A stretch of 64,000 nucleotides of DNA from Candidatus Limivivens intestinipullorum (GTDB lineage: Bacteria; Bacillota; Clostridia; Lachnospirales; Lachnospiraceae): NCBI GenBank assembly GCA_018711185.1, contig DVIQ01000023.1, positions 1 through 64,000 of the forward strand, read 5' to 3'. Shown in pieces: positions 1 to 9,824 of this stretch. How positions within the stretch are numbered: position 1 is the first letter of the stretch; every line of letters starts with the position of its first letter. The notes under the pieces were generated by a model. It was given only the letters and a program-made list of their open reading frames with translations. It ran no database searches and was not told the origin of the DNA. Made by a program: the position numbers and the translations under genes.

Positions 1-21
1 AAATTCGTTTAAACTTGGCGC

Positions 22-60
22 ATTGTGCAAAAAAACGGCACAGCCTCACGCTATGCCGCC
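22..60 (-). terminator. Rho-independent terminator after yibE/F-like gene
   Basis: Minus strand GGCATAGCGTGAGGCTGTGCC followed by GTTTTTTT. Confidence 0.6.
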
Positions 61-1226
61 TCTTCGATTCTTTTTTTCTTCCAGTTCCATTTGTAAAGCA
101 GCGCCGCCGCCAGTACCGTGAAAGGCACCGCCAGCACGATTCCAAAGCTGCCGGCCAGACCCTGCATGATAGCGATTCCGATATTGTTGGAATTGATGAT
201 CTGCTGGTACGGCAGGGCATAGGCGTAATCCAGAATCAGCATACTGACGCTGTTTCCGGCGAAGGCCAGAATCAGGGTGTTGCTGTCGGTTCCCATCATA
301 TCTCTTCCCACCTGGATGCCCGCTTTCCAGAGTTCCCGCCTGGTCAGGCTGGGATTCTGTTTTAAAATCTCCTGCATGGAGCTGCTGATGGACATGGCCA
401 CATCCATCACAGCTCCAAGGGTGGAAATCAGCAGGCCTGAGAAAAGAAGGCCGCCCACCTGAATCCCATTGGTATTCCACAAGGTCATCAAAGTTTCAAT
501 ATCCGATACATTATATCCGGTAATACCAGATGCCAGGCTGAAAAGCTGCGCGGAAATTCCCGCGATCAGAACGCCAATCATGGTTCCCGCTATGGACGCC
601 ACGGTTTTCTTTGTGGCTCCGCCGATCAGGTACATGGTCACAATCGTCGTAATCATACACACAAAAACCGCTGTCCAGAACGGGGAAATTCCCCGGTATA
701 CCAGAGGCACGTACACAAAAATCACGCAGAAGAAGGTAAAAATCAGGCCCAGACTGCCCTTGACGCCCTGCTTTCCTCCAACGATGCACAGGGCCGCGAT
801 ATACAGGGCCGCGAAAATATAGATAACCCATTCTCTGTCCTGGGAATACACGCTGGCTACCACCGTCTCCCCCGCTACGCTCTGCATAACGATCACATGC
901 ATGCCCACGGTACAGCCGGCTCCAAACAGATAGCCGGCACTGCTGGTAACCGTCAGTTCCTCTCCTTTATGCTCTCCGGTATCCATGCGCACCACGACTC
1001 TCTGCTCTCCCACACGGGTGCCGTCCGCCTGAATGTTATCCTGGAGGATTTCCACCACTGTGGCCTTCTCAAAGGTCTGGCCGTCTCTGTTTACCAGCTC
1101 CACAATCTCCACCTGGTTTATTTTCACAGTAAATACAGCAAACAGGGCAATCACTACGATTAGAATAAGCCAGCGGACAGCTTTGCCCTTCAGCTGCCCG
1201 CTCTGCTTCAGATCATTCAGTTTCAA
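51..1226 (-). CDS. YibE/F family multi-TM membrane protein
   Basis: 391 aa ORF, N-terminal TM, extracytoplasmic OB-like segment, then multiple TM helices with YibE/F-like sequence (ATKKTVASIAGTMIGVLIAG...GTDSNTLILAFAGNS). Confidence 0.85.
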   Translation of the reverse strand: MKLNDLKQSGQLKGKAVRWLILIVVIALFAVFTVKINQVEIVELVNRDGQTFEKATVVEILQDNIQADGTRVGEQRVVVRMDTGEHKGEELTVTSSAGYLFGAGCTVGMHVIVMQSVAGETVVASVYSQDREWVIYIFAALYIAALCIVGGKQGVKGSLGLIFTFFCVIFVYVPLVYRGISPFWTAVFVCMITTIVTMYLIGGATKKTVASIAGTMIGVLIAGISAQLFSLASGITGYNVSDIETLMTLWNTNGIQVGGLLFSGLLISTLGAVMDVAMSISSSMQEILKQNPSLTRRELWKAGIQVGRDMMGTDSNTLILAFAGNSVSMLILDYAYALPYQQIINSNNIGIAIMQGLAGSFGIVLAVPFTVLAAALLYKWNWKKKRIEEAA

Positions 1227-1241
1227 AGCGCTTCCACCTTA

Positions 1242-2801
1242 TTATTCTGCCGTTTTCTCGATGGTAAAGGTCTCATCGATCTGCTCAACGGATCCGTCGT
1301 CCGTGATCTGGTAGGTGTCGATCTGGAAAGAATCCGCGTCCATGGTGATTACGGAGTAGGAGGGAAGCCAGTTCTGGCTGCGCGCCGCGATGTAGTCCTG
1401 CTGGGTCGCGGTAAGCTCATAGTACTTGGAACCGCTGGCCGAGTTCGCGGTCATGTAAAGGATACCCTGGGGATCCGTTACGGTGTTGCCCTCTACGTCC
1501 TCGATGGTGTAGCAGTTATTGTCCTCGGTGAACGCGTCCTTTGCCGCTGTGCCTTCCTCATCGCCCTCTTCCGGATACAGAGGAATCTGCTCATCGGTGT
1601 CTACGTTGTAAGCGTTGTCCCAGTCATAATCCGTGCCTTCCTCGTTCAGACGGAACTCATAGCTGCTGTGGGTCTGTCCGTCGCCGTAGAGCAGCTTGGA
1701 ACGGCTGTAGGTATGGTCATGTCCCTGAAGAACCACATCAATGTCTGCCTCGTCAAAAATCGGGGTAAGCTGGGTTCTGAGGATCATACCGTCGGTGTCA
1801 GAGTGATCCAGACCGGATCCATAAATATCCTGATGGATGGTAACAACTCTCCATGCAGCGTCCGGGTAAGCAGCGATCGCTTCGTCGATGGCCTGCTTAT
1901 GCTCCGCTACGTTGTAATTGTTGGTGTTCAGCACGATGAACAGGCCGTCTCCGTAGCTGTAGTAATAGTCTCCGCCCGCCTCTGTGGTGCCGTACTCGGT
2001 GGCGTTCGGGTTATTAAAGTGATAGGTGTAATCCGGATTCAGAGAATCATGGTTTCCGATGGTCGTGGCAACCGGCAGAGACTTCAGAGCCTCCGCGCTC
2101 AGATATGCGGCGTACTCCTCTTCCTTGGGCTGTCCGGTCTTGTTTACCTGGTCGCCTGCGGAGATTACAAAGCTCAGATCCGGGTTTTCGGTGGTGGCGA
2201 TGTTCAGGGTACGGTTCCAGCCAAATCCGTCGTTCATGGCAGCCGTATTGCCTTCGCCCTCGGTATTCTCAAGCTCGCTGCCGTCCTGGGGCTGTCCCAC
2301 GGAAGCGCCTACCTGCGGGTCGCCCACATACAGGATCTTTACGCTGTCTGCGCTCTCTGTGGCGTATTCAACAACCTCTGTCTCCACACCGTTTTTCTCT
2401 ACTGTATAATAATAGGTCGTATTCGGCTCAAGTCCGGTAACCGTTACATGATTATATTCGTACGCGGTACCGCCTGTAAGGGAAGTGTCCACATCCGCAG
2501 CCGTTCCCTCGAATACTTCAAGGTTCTCCTGGTCTGTTCCAAAGTGAACAACCGGGGTTGCCTCTCCATCTGTTTTCTCGCTGTACCATGCGAAGTTCAG
2601 CTGTGTGTCATCCGCTCCGGGAGTCAGGGATACCTGCGTAAAATCCGCAGCCAGGGTGGACCAGTTATCCTTATATGCCTGCCATTCGTCAGCGTTACCT
2701 GTCTGGCTGGCGTCGTTATAATGCTCAGTGGCCGCATAAACCGGACAAACATTTGCAATCATCATAAGGGTCAGTACAGTTGCAACGATTTTCTTCTTCA
2801 T
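1242..2801 (-). CDS. Secreted purple-acid-phosphatase-like metallophosphoesterase
   Basis: Signal peptide; fibronectin-like N-domain; metallophosphatase motifs GDPQVG, SAGDQV, GNHD, GHDHTYSR. Confidence 0.9.
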   Translation of the reverse strand: MKKKIVATVLTLMMIANVCPVYAATEHYNDASQTGNADEWQAYKDNWSTLAADFTQVSLTPGADDTQLNFAWYSEKTDGEATPVVHFGTDQENLEVFEGTAADVDTSLTGGTAYEYNHVTVTGLEPNTTYYYTVEKNGVETEVVEYATESADSVKILYVGDPQVGASVGQPQDGSELENTEGEGNTAAMNDGFGWNRTLNIATTENPDLSFVISAGDQVNKTGQPKEEEYAAYLSAEALKSLPVATTIGNHDSLNPDYTYHFNNPNATEYGTTEAGGDYYYSYGDGLFIVLNTNNYNVAEHKQAIDEAIAAYPDAAWRVVTIHQDIYGSGLDHSDTDGMILRTQLTPIFDEADIDVVLQGHDHTYSRSKLLYGDGQTHSSYEFRLNEEGTDYDWDNAYNVDTDEQIPLYPEEGDEEGTAAKDAFTEDNNCYTIEDVEGNTVTDPQGILYMTANSASGSKYYELTATQQDYIAARSQNWLPSYSVITMDADSFQIDTYQITDDGSVEQIDETFTIEKTAE

Positions 2802-3208
2802 CTTATCTTTACCTCTGTTCTAAATATGTCACATGTTTTCCTTTTCGCCTTGCATACGTCAAAGGCTCCGTATCCGGCGCATTATAGTCGGAATGCGGGT
2901 CATTTGGCACTCTTGGGAATACGCTCATGGGCCCCTGGGTACTCCTCCCTGTAAGACGATTGCAGTATAGCACCGGCAAAAATTGATTTCAATAGACTTT
3001 ACAAACATTTGTCATACTTTTAAAAGCGGCTTTAAATAAGGAGGAAATTTCGCCCCGATTTTACTTTTCCGATACATTTTTTTCTGATATAGTAAGCTTG
3101 TATCTGACGCCCCCCGGGCGCCGTAAATTTCATATCCCGCTGCCTGCCGCAATCTTTGTCCGCGAAAAAACATCGCCGCAGTCCCGCGGGTATTTTCAGG
3201 AGGAAACA

Positions 3209-4243
3209 ATGCTTTCATTTGAAAACGACTATTCTGAGGGCGCTCATGAGAAAATCCTTCAGCGCCTCATTGAAACCAATCTCGAACAGCTTCCGGGCTA
3301 CGGCACAGACATCTACTGCGCCCGGGCCGCAGAAAAAATAAAGGCCGCCTGCCAGTGTCCCGAGGCGGATGTTTACTTTCTGGCAGGCGGCACACAGACA
3401 AACGCCATTGTCATCGACAGCATGCTTGCTCCCTATGAGGGTGTAATCGCCGCTGTTTCCGGCCACATCAATGCTCATGAAGCCGGAGCTGTGGAATACA
3501 CGGGCCATAAGGTTCTTCCCCTGTCCCAGCGCCAGGGAAAGCTTGATCCAAAGGAGCTCGCAAAGTTTCTGGAAAACTTTTGGGCGGACCCGAACCATGA
3601 GCACATGGTTTTTCCCGGTATGGTTTATCTCTCCTGGCCCACCGAATACGGTACTCTCTACAGCCGGAAAGAGCTTACGGAAATTTCCGAAATCTGCCGG
3701 CGCTTTGGCATCCCCCTTTACCTGGACGGCGCCAGGCTTGGCTACGGCCTCGCGAGTCCAAAAGCGGATCTGACCCTTCCCGAGCTGGCCGCCCTTTGCG
3801 ATGCATTTTATATCGGCGGCACAAAGGTAGGCGCCCTCTGCGGCGAAGCTGTGGTATTTACCGGTCAGAGCACGCCGCCCCATTTCCTTACAAGAATCAA
3901 GCAGCACGGCGCTCTTCCGGCCAAAGGACGGCTTCTGGGCATTCAGTTTGATACCCTGTTTACGGACGGCCTGTATTTCCAGATCAGCCGCCATGCCATC
4001 GAGATGGCCGGCCTGCTAAAGGCCGGGCTGCAGAAGCTGGGCTATTCCTTTTATCTGGACTCCCCCACCAACCAGCAGTTCGTCATACTGGACAATCAAA
4101 CGCTGGAAGCCCTGAAGGGACGCGTGGCCGTGAGCTTCTGGGAGCCCCTGGACGAAACGCGCACCGTGGTGCGCTTTGCCACAAGCTGGGCCACCAGAAA
4201 GGAGGATATCGAAACCCTTATGGAGATTCTGGGGCCGGCCTGA
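3209..4243 (+). CDS. Threonine aldolase / beta-eliminating lyase family (PLP)
   Basis: ATG at 3209 preceded by AGGAGG; LSFENDYSEGAHEKIL...LDGARLGYGLAS...GGTKVGALCGEAVV (PLP lysine motif). Confidence 0.9.
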   Translation: MLSFENDYSEGAHEKILQRLIETNLEQLPGYGTDIYCARAAEKIKAACQCPEADVYFLAGGTQTNAIVIDSMLAPYEGVIAAVSGHINAHEAGAVEYTGHKVLPLSQRQGKLDPKELAKFLENFWADPNHEHMVFPGMVYLSWPTEYGTLYSRKELTEISEICRRFGIPLYLDGARLGYGLASPKADLTLPELAALCDAFYIGGTKVGALCGEAVVFTGQSTPPHFLTRIKQHGALPAKGRLLGIQFDTLFTDGLYFQISRHAIEMAGLLKAGLQKLGYSFYLDSPTNQQFVILDNQTLEALKGRVAVSFWEPLDETRTVVRFATSWATRKEDIETLMEILGPA

Positions 4244-4289
4244 CAAAATGCTTTTAAAATCGCCGGCGGCGCTGTATACTGATTTCAGG

Positions 4290-4318
4290 TTGCGGTTTTT
4301 CCCGGCATGCGCTATACT
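4290..4318 (+). promoter_or_regulatory. Sigma70-type promoter for the orphan pduB-like gene
   Basis: TTGCGG - 17 nt - TATACT. Confidence 0.55.
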
Positions 4319-4330
4319 GAAAACAGGTTG

Positions 4331-4387
4331 CAGATCACGTTCTTACGGTCTGCGCAGCATAGGCGCAGATCCGGGCTGAACGGTTGC
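4331..4387. repeat. Dispersed palindromic repeat family 1, copy
   Basis: CAGATCACGTTCTTACGGTCTGCGCAGCATAGGCGCAGATCCGGGCTGAACGGTTGC. Confidence 0.85.
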
Positions 4388-4437
4388 GAAAACAGACAAA
4401 ACGGTTCTTATTTTTGTTTACAGGCAGGAGATGTTTC

Positions 4438-5151
4438 ATGGATATTCACGCGATCAGTCAAACTTGTACGCGGCCCGAATTTGTAGGCACGGCCGTTCTG
4501 GATACCATCGGTCTGGTGATTGCCGCCGCGGATCCCGCCCTCTTGGAAAAAATGAAGCTGCCTGCCCCCTTCCATTCTCTGGGGCTTTTCGGCTCCCGCA
4601 CCGGCGCCGCCGGGCAGCTCACCGCCCTGGACGACGCGGTGAAGGCCACCAGCACCCAGGTGCTGTCCATTGAGTTTCCCAGAGATACCAAGGGCTGGGG
4701 CGGCCATGGAAACTATGTGGTTCTTGGCGGCAGCAGCGTGGAGGATGTACGGGAAGCCATCCGCATGGCCCTGGAGCTCACCAACAAATACGCCGGCGAA
4801 CTCTATATCAGCCAGGCAGGCCACCTGGAATTTGCCTATTCCGCCAGCGCCGGGCCGGTGCTGGAAAAAGCCTTCGGCGCCGTGTACGGCCAGGCCTTCG
4901 GATTCATGGCCGGCTCCCCGGCTCCTATCGGTCTGGTGATGGCGGATACGGCCCTGAAAGCCGCTCCCGTGCGGCTTACCCGGTATATGACCCCCGATGA
5001 GGGCACCAGTCATTCCAATGAAGTGATCGCCGCCTTCTCCGGCGAGGCCCAGGGCACAAAGGAAGCCGTGCTCCAGGGACGCCAGATCGGCCTTGAGCTG
5101 CTGATCTCCATGGGAAGCTACCCCAAGATCCCCGGCACGCCGTATCTTTAA
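4438..5151 (+). CDS. pduB: Bacterial microcompartment shell protein, PduB/EtuB type (tandem BMC)
   Basis: EFVGTAVLDTIGLVIAAADPALLEKMKL...GSRTGAAGQLTALDDAVKATSTQVLSIEFPRDTKGWGGHG...MADTALKAAPV matches the PduB family. Confidence 0.9.
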   Translation: MDIHAISQTCTRPEFVGTAVLDTIGLVIAAADPALLEKMKLPAPFHSLGLFGSRTGAAGQLTALDDAVKATSTQVLSIEFPRDTKGWGGHGNYVVLGGSSVEDVREAIRMALELTNKYAGELYISQAGHLEFAYSASAGPVLEKAFGAVYGQAFGFMAGSPAPIGLVMADTALKAAPVRLTRYMTPDEGTSHSNEVIAAFSGEAQGTKEAVLQGRQIGLELLISMGSYPKIPGTPYL

Positions 5152-5162
5152 GCTTCGGCCGC

Positions 5163-5312
5163 GAATGCATGCCGCCTATCCGGCGGCGGATTTTCAGAGT
5201 AAACCTGCATACGCCCGCGGGGCAGGCGTACCACCGTCCCGGAAAATCTAGCGGGCGTATTTGGCATCCCTGAATACATGCCGCCTATCCGGCGGCGGAT
5301 TTTCAGAGTAAA
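5163..5312. repeat. Two 41-bp direct repeats (5163-5203, 5272-5312) with internal hairpin
   Basis: GAAT(G/A)CATGCCGCCTATCCGGCGGCGGATTTTCAGAGTAAA, 40/41 identical. Confidence 0.95.
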
Positions 5313-5363
5313 AACAGGCAGACATAAAGAGAAAATAAGTTCTCCTTATGTCTGCCTGTTTTT
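5311..5363. terminator. Bidirectional Rho-independent terminator between pduB (+) and murA (-)
   Basis: AAAAACAGGCAGACATAAaGAGAAaataaGTTCTCcTTATGTCTGCCTGTTTTT. Confidence 0.9.
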
Positions 5364-5380
5364 AAGTCCTCCCGTCGGCT

Positions 5381-6673
5381 TTATCCGACTCTGAGCTTAA
5401 ACTTCTGTATCTCCTTTTCACAGGAAACGCGCTCGATCTCCGCTCCAAGTCCCCGGAGCTTTTCCTCGAAACGCTCATAGCCTCTCTGAATATAAACGAT
5501 ATCGTCTACAATCGTAACACCCTCCGCGGCAAGTCCCGCGATCACCAGCGCCGCGCCTGCCCGCAGATCCGGCGCGCTGACTCTGGCGCCCATCAGGCTC
5601 TTTACCCCTGAAATAATGGCCGTGTTGCCCTCAACCTTGATATTCGCTCCCATACGGGCGAGCTCGTCCACATATTTGAAGCGGTTCTCGAAAATACTCT
5701 CCGTCACAATGCTTGTCCCCTGAGCCAGCGCCAGTGTAACACTGATCTGCGGCTGCATGTCCGTGGGATAGCCCGGATAAGGAAGGGTCTTTACGTTCGT
5801 GGTGCGCAGCCGCTTCGAGGCCACCACCCGGACGGCATCATCAAACTCCTCCACCTCGCAGCCGATCTCCTCAAGCTTTGCCGTAGTCGCCTCCAGATGC
5901 TTGGGGATCACGTTTTTCACCATCACATCCCCCTTGGTTGCCGCGGCCGCGAACATAAACGTGCCGGCCTCGATCTGATCGGGGATAATGGAGTAGTCTG
6001 TCTTGTGAAGCTTCTCCACACCGCGGATACGGATAACGTCCGTACCGGCACCCTTGATATTGGCGCCCATGCTGTTCAAAAAGTTCGCCACATCCACCAC
6101 ATGGGGCTCTCTGGCGGCGTTTTCAATAATCGTATATCCCTCTGCCATGGAGGCTGCCATCATGATGTTGATGGTAGCTCCCACGGAAACGGTATCCAGG
6201 AAAATATGGCTTCCGTGAAGTCTCTCCGCCACCGCGATGATGGAACCGTGGCGAATGCTCACCGAAGCGCCCAGGGCCCGGAAACCTTTCAGATGCAGGT
6301 CGATTGGCCTGCTGCCGATGTTGCACCCGCCGGGAAGAGGAACTTCCGCCTTTTTGTACTTCCCAAGAAGCGCCCCCAGAAGATAATAGGAGGCACGGAT
6401 TTTTTTAATATACTCATAGTCCACACTGACCTCACCGATCATGGAACCGTTAATCGCTACTTTATGACTGTTTATGCGGTCTACCACTGCGCCGATGCCG
6501 CTCATGGCCTCCAGCAGTACATTTATGTCCTGAACATCCGGCAGGTTGTCGATTACAACCGTCTCATCCGTCATAATCGCCGCAGCAAGAATTCCAAGGG
6601 CAGCGTTCTTCGCTCCGCCGATTTCCACTTCGCCTACCAGCGGAATCCCGCCTTTTATAACATACTGATCCAT
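5381..6673 (-). CDS. murA: UDP-N-acetylglucosamine 1-carboxyvinyltransferase
   Basis: MDQYVIKGGIPLVGEVEIGGAKNAALGILAA...PLPGGCNIGSRPIDLHLKG. Confidence 0.95.
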   Translation of the reverse strand: MDQYVIKGGIPLVGEVEIGGAKNAALGILAAAIMTDETVVIDNLPDVQDINVLLEAMSGIGAVVDRINSHKVAINGSMIGEVSVDYEYIKKIRASYYLLGALLGKYKKAEVPLPGGCNIGSRPIDLHLKGFRALGASVSIRHGSIIAVAERLHGSHIFLDTVSVGATINIMMAASMAEGYTIIENAAREPHVVDVANFLNSMGANIKGAGTDVIRIRGVEKLHKTDYSIIPDQIEAGTFMFAAAATKGDVMVKNVIPKHLEATTAKLEEIGCEVEEFDDAVRVVASKRLRTTNVKTLPYPGYPTDMQPQISVTLALAQGTSIVTESIFENRFKYVDELARMGANIKVEGNTAIISGVKSLMGARVSAPDLRAGAALVIAGLAAEGVTIVDDIVYIQRGYERFEEKLRGLGAEIERVSCEKEIQKFKLRVG

Positions 6674-6970
6674 AGAAAGAACACCTCAAATAATTTACTC
6701 TATACTCCGTCTGCTGCAATCCGGCCGCCCTTTTTCCTGGCGTCAAGTCTCTCTCACGATGCGCTGTATGGCCTTTTTGCCCTTCTGCCTATGGTATCCG
6801 CTCGCTTTTCACAGATACGCTCTATTTTCTATTATATCACAATCTCGCTTTTTGTAAACAAATTTTAATATTTCAGTCATTCTTGCCCTGTTCCACGGAC
6901 TTGCCCCCGCATTTTTTTCATTTTTTATACAGGATTGACAAATTTCCCCTGTTCTTTTTTGCAATTTTGC

Positions 6971-7032
6971 ACTCCTGAATCACGTTCTTACGGTCTGCAC
7001 AGCATGCGCGCAGACCTTGGCTGAACTGTTAC
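6971..7032. repeat. Dispersed palindromic repeat family 1, copy
   Basis: ACTCCTGAATCACGTTCTTACGGTCTGCACAGCATGCGCGCAGACCTTGGCTGAACTGTTAC. Confidence 0.9.
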
Positions 7033-7559
7033 ACCACTTTATGATTTTCCGTTCGATCCTCCAGGACCGGCAGACGCCGGACGATCTCCTCCATGGTCTC
7101 TTCCACTCCCAGATTCTTTTCATCAATCTCAATATGCGCGTATTTCTCGTAAAAGGGAATCCGCTCCCGGTACAGATCTTTCAGCGTCTGTCCCTCGCGC
7201 AGCACAACGCCCCGGCACCGCAGATTCCCCAGCCGTTTTTTCAAGTCCTCATAATCCAGCTTCAGATATACCACCCAGCCGTTTTTACGCAAATGCTCCA
7301 TGGCCTCTCGGCCATATATAACACTTCCGCCGGTGGCGATCACGCTGCGGCTGACGTCCAGCCTGCTGTTCACCTCATTTTCCAGCGCAAGGAATCCGTC
7401 GTTTCCTCTCTCCGCGATAATCTCCTGCAGAAGCTTGCCCTCCTGCTCCTGAATTACAAGATCCGTATCCACAAACCGATACCCCAGCACCTTTGCCAGC
7501 ACCACGCCAATCGTGCTTTTCCCGGACCCCGGCATGCCAATCAACACAATATTTTTCAT
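7029..7559 (-). CDS. aroK: Shikimate kinase
   Basis: MKNIVLIGMPGSGKSTIGVVLAKVLGYRFVDTDLVIQ; Walker A; stop codon lies inside a dispersed repeat. Confidence 0.93.
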   Translation of the reverse strand: MKNIVLIGMPGSGKSTIGVVLAKVLGYRFVDTDLVIQEQEGKLLQEIIAERGNDGFLALENEVNSRLDVSRSVIATGGSVIYGREAMEHLRKNGWVVYLKLDYEDLKKRLGNLRCRGVVLREGQTLKDLYRERIPFYEKYAHIEIDEKNLGVEETMEEIVRRLPVLEDRTENHKVV

Positions 7560-7607
7560 TTCGCAGTCCTTCCGTTTTCCTATTCCGCCGCCTTGTCCGC
7601 TTTCGCG

Positions 7608-7658
7608 GTAACAGTTCAGTCTGCGCAGCATATGCGCAGACCTGGGCTAAACTGTAAC
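7608..7658. repeat. Dispersed palindromic repeat family 1, copy
   Basis: GTAACAGTTCAGTCTGCGCAGCATATGCGCAGACCTGGGCTAAACTGTAAC. Confidence 0.85.
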
Positions 7659-7708
7659 TTTTCGCGTTTCAGTATATCAGAATTTTTTCAAAAAGCAAGT
7701 ACACGCAG

Positions 7709-7765
7709 AAAAAACCGGGCACAGCTCTTATGGCTGTACCCGGCATTCGGGGTGTTTTTTCCGGA
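7709..7765. terminator. Hairpin terminator(s) in aroK / YibE/F intergenic region
   Basis: AAAAAACCGGGCACAGCTCTTATGGCTGTACCCGGCATTCGGGGTGTTTTTT. Confidence 0.55.
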
Positions 7766-7890
7766 GGCCTGACACCTCCGGAATTTGGTGCTGCATATTC
7801 GTTAAGGATTGAGTACGCTTTTATTGTAGCGAAGCTTTGTAAAAAGCGCTCCCTGTTTTTGTAAAATTTCTGTAAGCTTCGTCCCCTGCA

Positions 7891-9036
7891 TTACTGCTTC
7901 TTTTGCTCCGCCGCGATGCTGGCACAGGCCCCGCCCACCGCCGCGATGGGTATGGTCAAAAGGAGCATCGGCGTCAGAAGCAGGGCGTTTACCGCTTCCT
8001 CCGCGAGATATTTCCCCTGGGGCATCTGATCCAGAAAATCCCCGCTCATGCTGTATATCATCCACATAACCAGAACCAGGGCCGCCGCGGAAATCACGAA
8101 CATCAGGCAAACGGCGCCCATATGATTTCTGCCGGACAGAATCCCCATTGAAGCGCGCTCCTTCATTCCAAGCCCCGGCTGCCAGCGCACCGAGCGGCGT
8201 ATGGCGTCAAAGGTACTCAAAATCATTTCCGCCATAGCCCCGGAGGCACACACCAGCACCGCTCCCAGAAAAAGACTTTCCAGGTTCTCGCTCCCCGGCT
8301 GCAGAATCCTTCCCAGAATAACGCTGGCCGCCGCCACCGCCGCCAAAGACACGGCGTATACGCCCAAAGCGGTCAGGAACTGCCCCGTCCTCCGGCTGCG
8401 CATAAGCAGGAACGCCGCTCCCAGAAGTAATGACAGTCCAAGCGCCGCTGTCAGCGATGGCCCCAGGGCCTCCTGCTGTCCGGCTTTTCCAGCGCTGTCC
8501 ATCCACACGGGAAATAAAATTCTCCAGGCGCACAAAAGTCCAGGCACAGCGGTATACAGCACTCTCCTGCTCTTTCCTCCGCACAGCCACAGAAGCAGGG
8601 CCGCCCCCAGAATCGCCGGCACCAGCGAACGCTCTGCCCAGAAGTAATCCAGCACCTGGGCGTCCTCAATCAATCCGCTCTCTGACGTATGCATCCGCAG
8701 CAGTACTTTCTCGCCCTCCTGAAGCCGTGTCTCATTCCAAAACGGATCCTCCGCCAGATCCACAAGCTGTCCCGCCAGGCTTCCATCCAGAATCCTGGCC
8801 TGCAGCGAATCCGTAGTAATCACCTGCGCCGCCCGACACACCGTACGGGTTCCCTCCGCCACGGGAAGACCCGGCCACAGAAACAGCAGCACGGATACCA
8901 ACAGAAAAAATGCCCAGCTCATATCCTTGGGCATACGCATTTTGCGGTTCTCGACATTTTCATAAATCCCCGATACATCCTGAACCTTCAAGTAAAATCC
9001 CCCTTCTCTCCTGTAAAAGCGCGGCGCGCTTCTCAC
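7891..9036 (-). CDS. Second YibE/F-like multi-TM membrane protein (start uncertain)
   Basis: 381 aa, same N-TM / extracytoplasmic / multi-TM layout as 51..1226 (GAMAEMILSTFDAIRRS...GRNHMGAVCLMFVISA). Confidence 0.7.
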   Translation of the reverse strand: MRSAPRFYRREGGFYLKVQDVSGIYENVENRKMRMPKDMSWAFFLLVSVLLFLWPGLPVAEGTRTVCRAAQVITTDSLQARILDGSLAGQLVDLAEDPFWNETRLQEGEKVLLRMHTSESGLIEDAQVLDYFWAERSLVPAILGAALLLWLCGGKSRRVLYTAVPGLLCAWRILFPVWMDSAGKAGQQEALGPSLTAALGLSLLLGAAFLLMRSRRTGQFLTALGVYAVSLAAVAAASVILGRILQPGSENLESLFLGAVLVCASGAMAEMILSTFDAIRRSVRWQPGLGMKERASMGILSGRNHMGAVCLMFVISAAALVLVMWMIYSMSGDFLDQMPQGKYLAEEAVNALLLTPMLLLTIPIAAVGGACASIAAEQKKQ

Positions 9037-9184
9037 GTTCGTGTATAGCTATGCTCATTCTATCCGGTTCATGTAAATATATCGGGCGCGGCATGTAAAA
9101 TTTACGTAAAGTCCGCGCGGCAGTTGGGGGGTAAAATCCAGCAGCCGGTCTGCACACATGCCGCGCGGACTGCAAAAAGCCGAT

Positions 9185-9751
9185 TCAGAAGGCCTTCAGC
9201 TCCTGATAAACCCTGGCCGCCGGAAGTCCCACTACGGTATTGTAGTCTCCGCGGATTCCCCGCACGAAGATGGCCGCCTTTCCCTGGATGCCATAGGCTC
9301 CCGCCTTGTCCATGGGTTCTCCCGTGGCGATATACGCGGCAATCTCCTCCTCTGAAATCGCGTACATTTCCACATCCGTCTTTTCAAAAAACACCTTCTC
9401 GGTCTGCTGTTGTCCCTTTTTCCGCACAAGGGCCACGCCTGTATACACCTGATGGCTTTTCCCGGAAAGGGTTCTCAGCATCCGCGCCGCGTCTTCTTCG
9501 CCGGTGGGTTTTCCCAGTATGCTCCCATCCAGCGCCACCACGGTATCCGCTCCGAGAATCACCGCGTCTTTTGCCAGCTGCCGCGCCGCTGCCCTGGCCT
9601 TTCTGAGAGCCAGCTCCATCACCGTCTTTGCCGGATCTGTTTCCGTTGTCTTCTCATCTGCATCCGATACCAGAACCTCAAAGGGGATGCCTGCCTGTAT
9701 GAGGAGCTCTTTTCTCCTGGGGGAGCCCGATGCCAGTATGATTTTTTCCAT
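9185..9751 (-). CDS. maf: Maf family nucleotide pyrophosphatase
   Basis: MEKIILASGSPRRKELLIQAGIPFEVLVSDADE. Confidence 0.95.
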   Translation of the reverse strand: MEKIILASGSPRRKELLIQAGIPFEVLVSDADEKTTETDPAKTVMELALRKARAAARQLAKDAVILGADTVVALDGSILGKPTGEEDAARMLRTLSGKSHQVYTGVALVRKKGQQQTEKVFFEKTDVEMYAISEEEIAAYIATGEPMDKAGAYGIQGKAAIFVRGIRGDYNTVVGLPAARVYQELKAF

Positions 9752-9824
9752 GAAATAACCTTCCCTTCCCCGAAAGCCTGTCCGGCTTTGGTCTTTTTTA
9801 CAACGGTTCATCCATGTGAAACCG

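Noticed and set aside
1668-2954. 428-aa plus-strand ORF antisense to the metallophosphatase
   Set aside because: Antisense shadow ORF in GC-rich DNA; the minus strand has signal peptide and full phosphatase motifs; no family resemblance for the plus ORF.
2850-2960. GC-rich leader upstream of the metallophosphatase considered as a riboswitch
   Set aside because: No conserved riboswitch core recognised; left unannotated.
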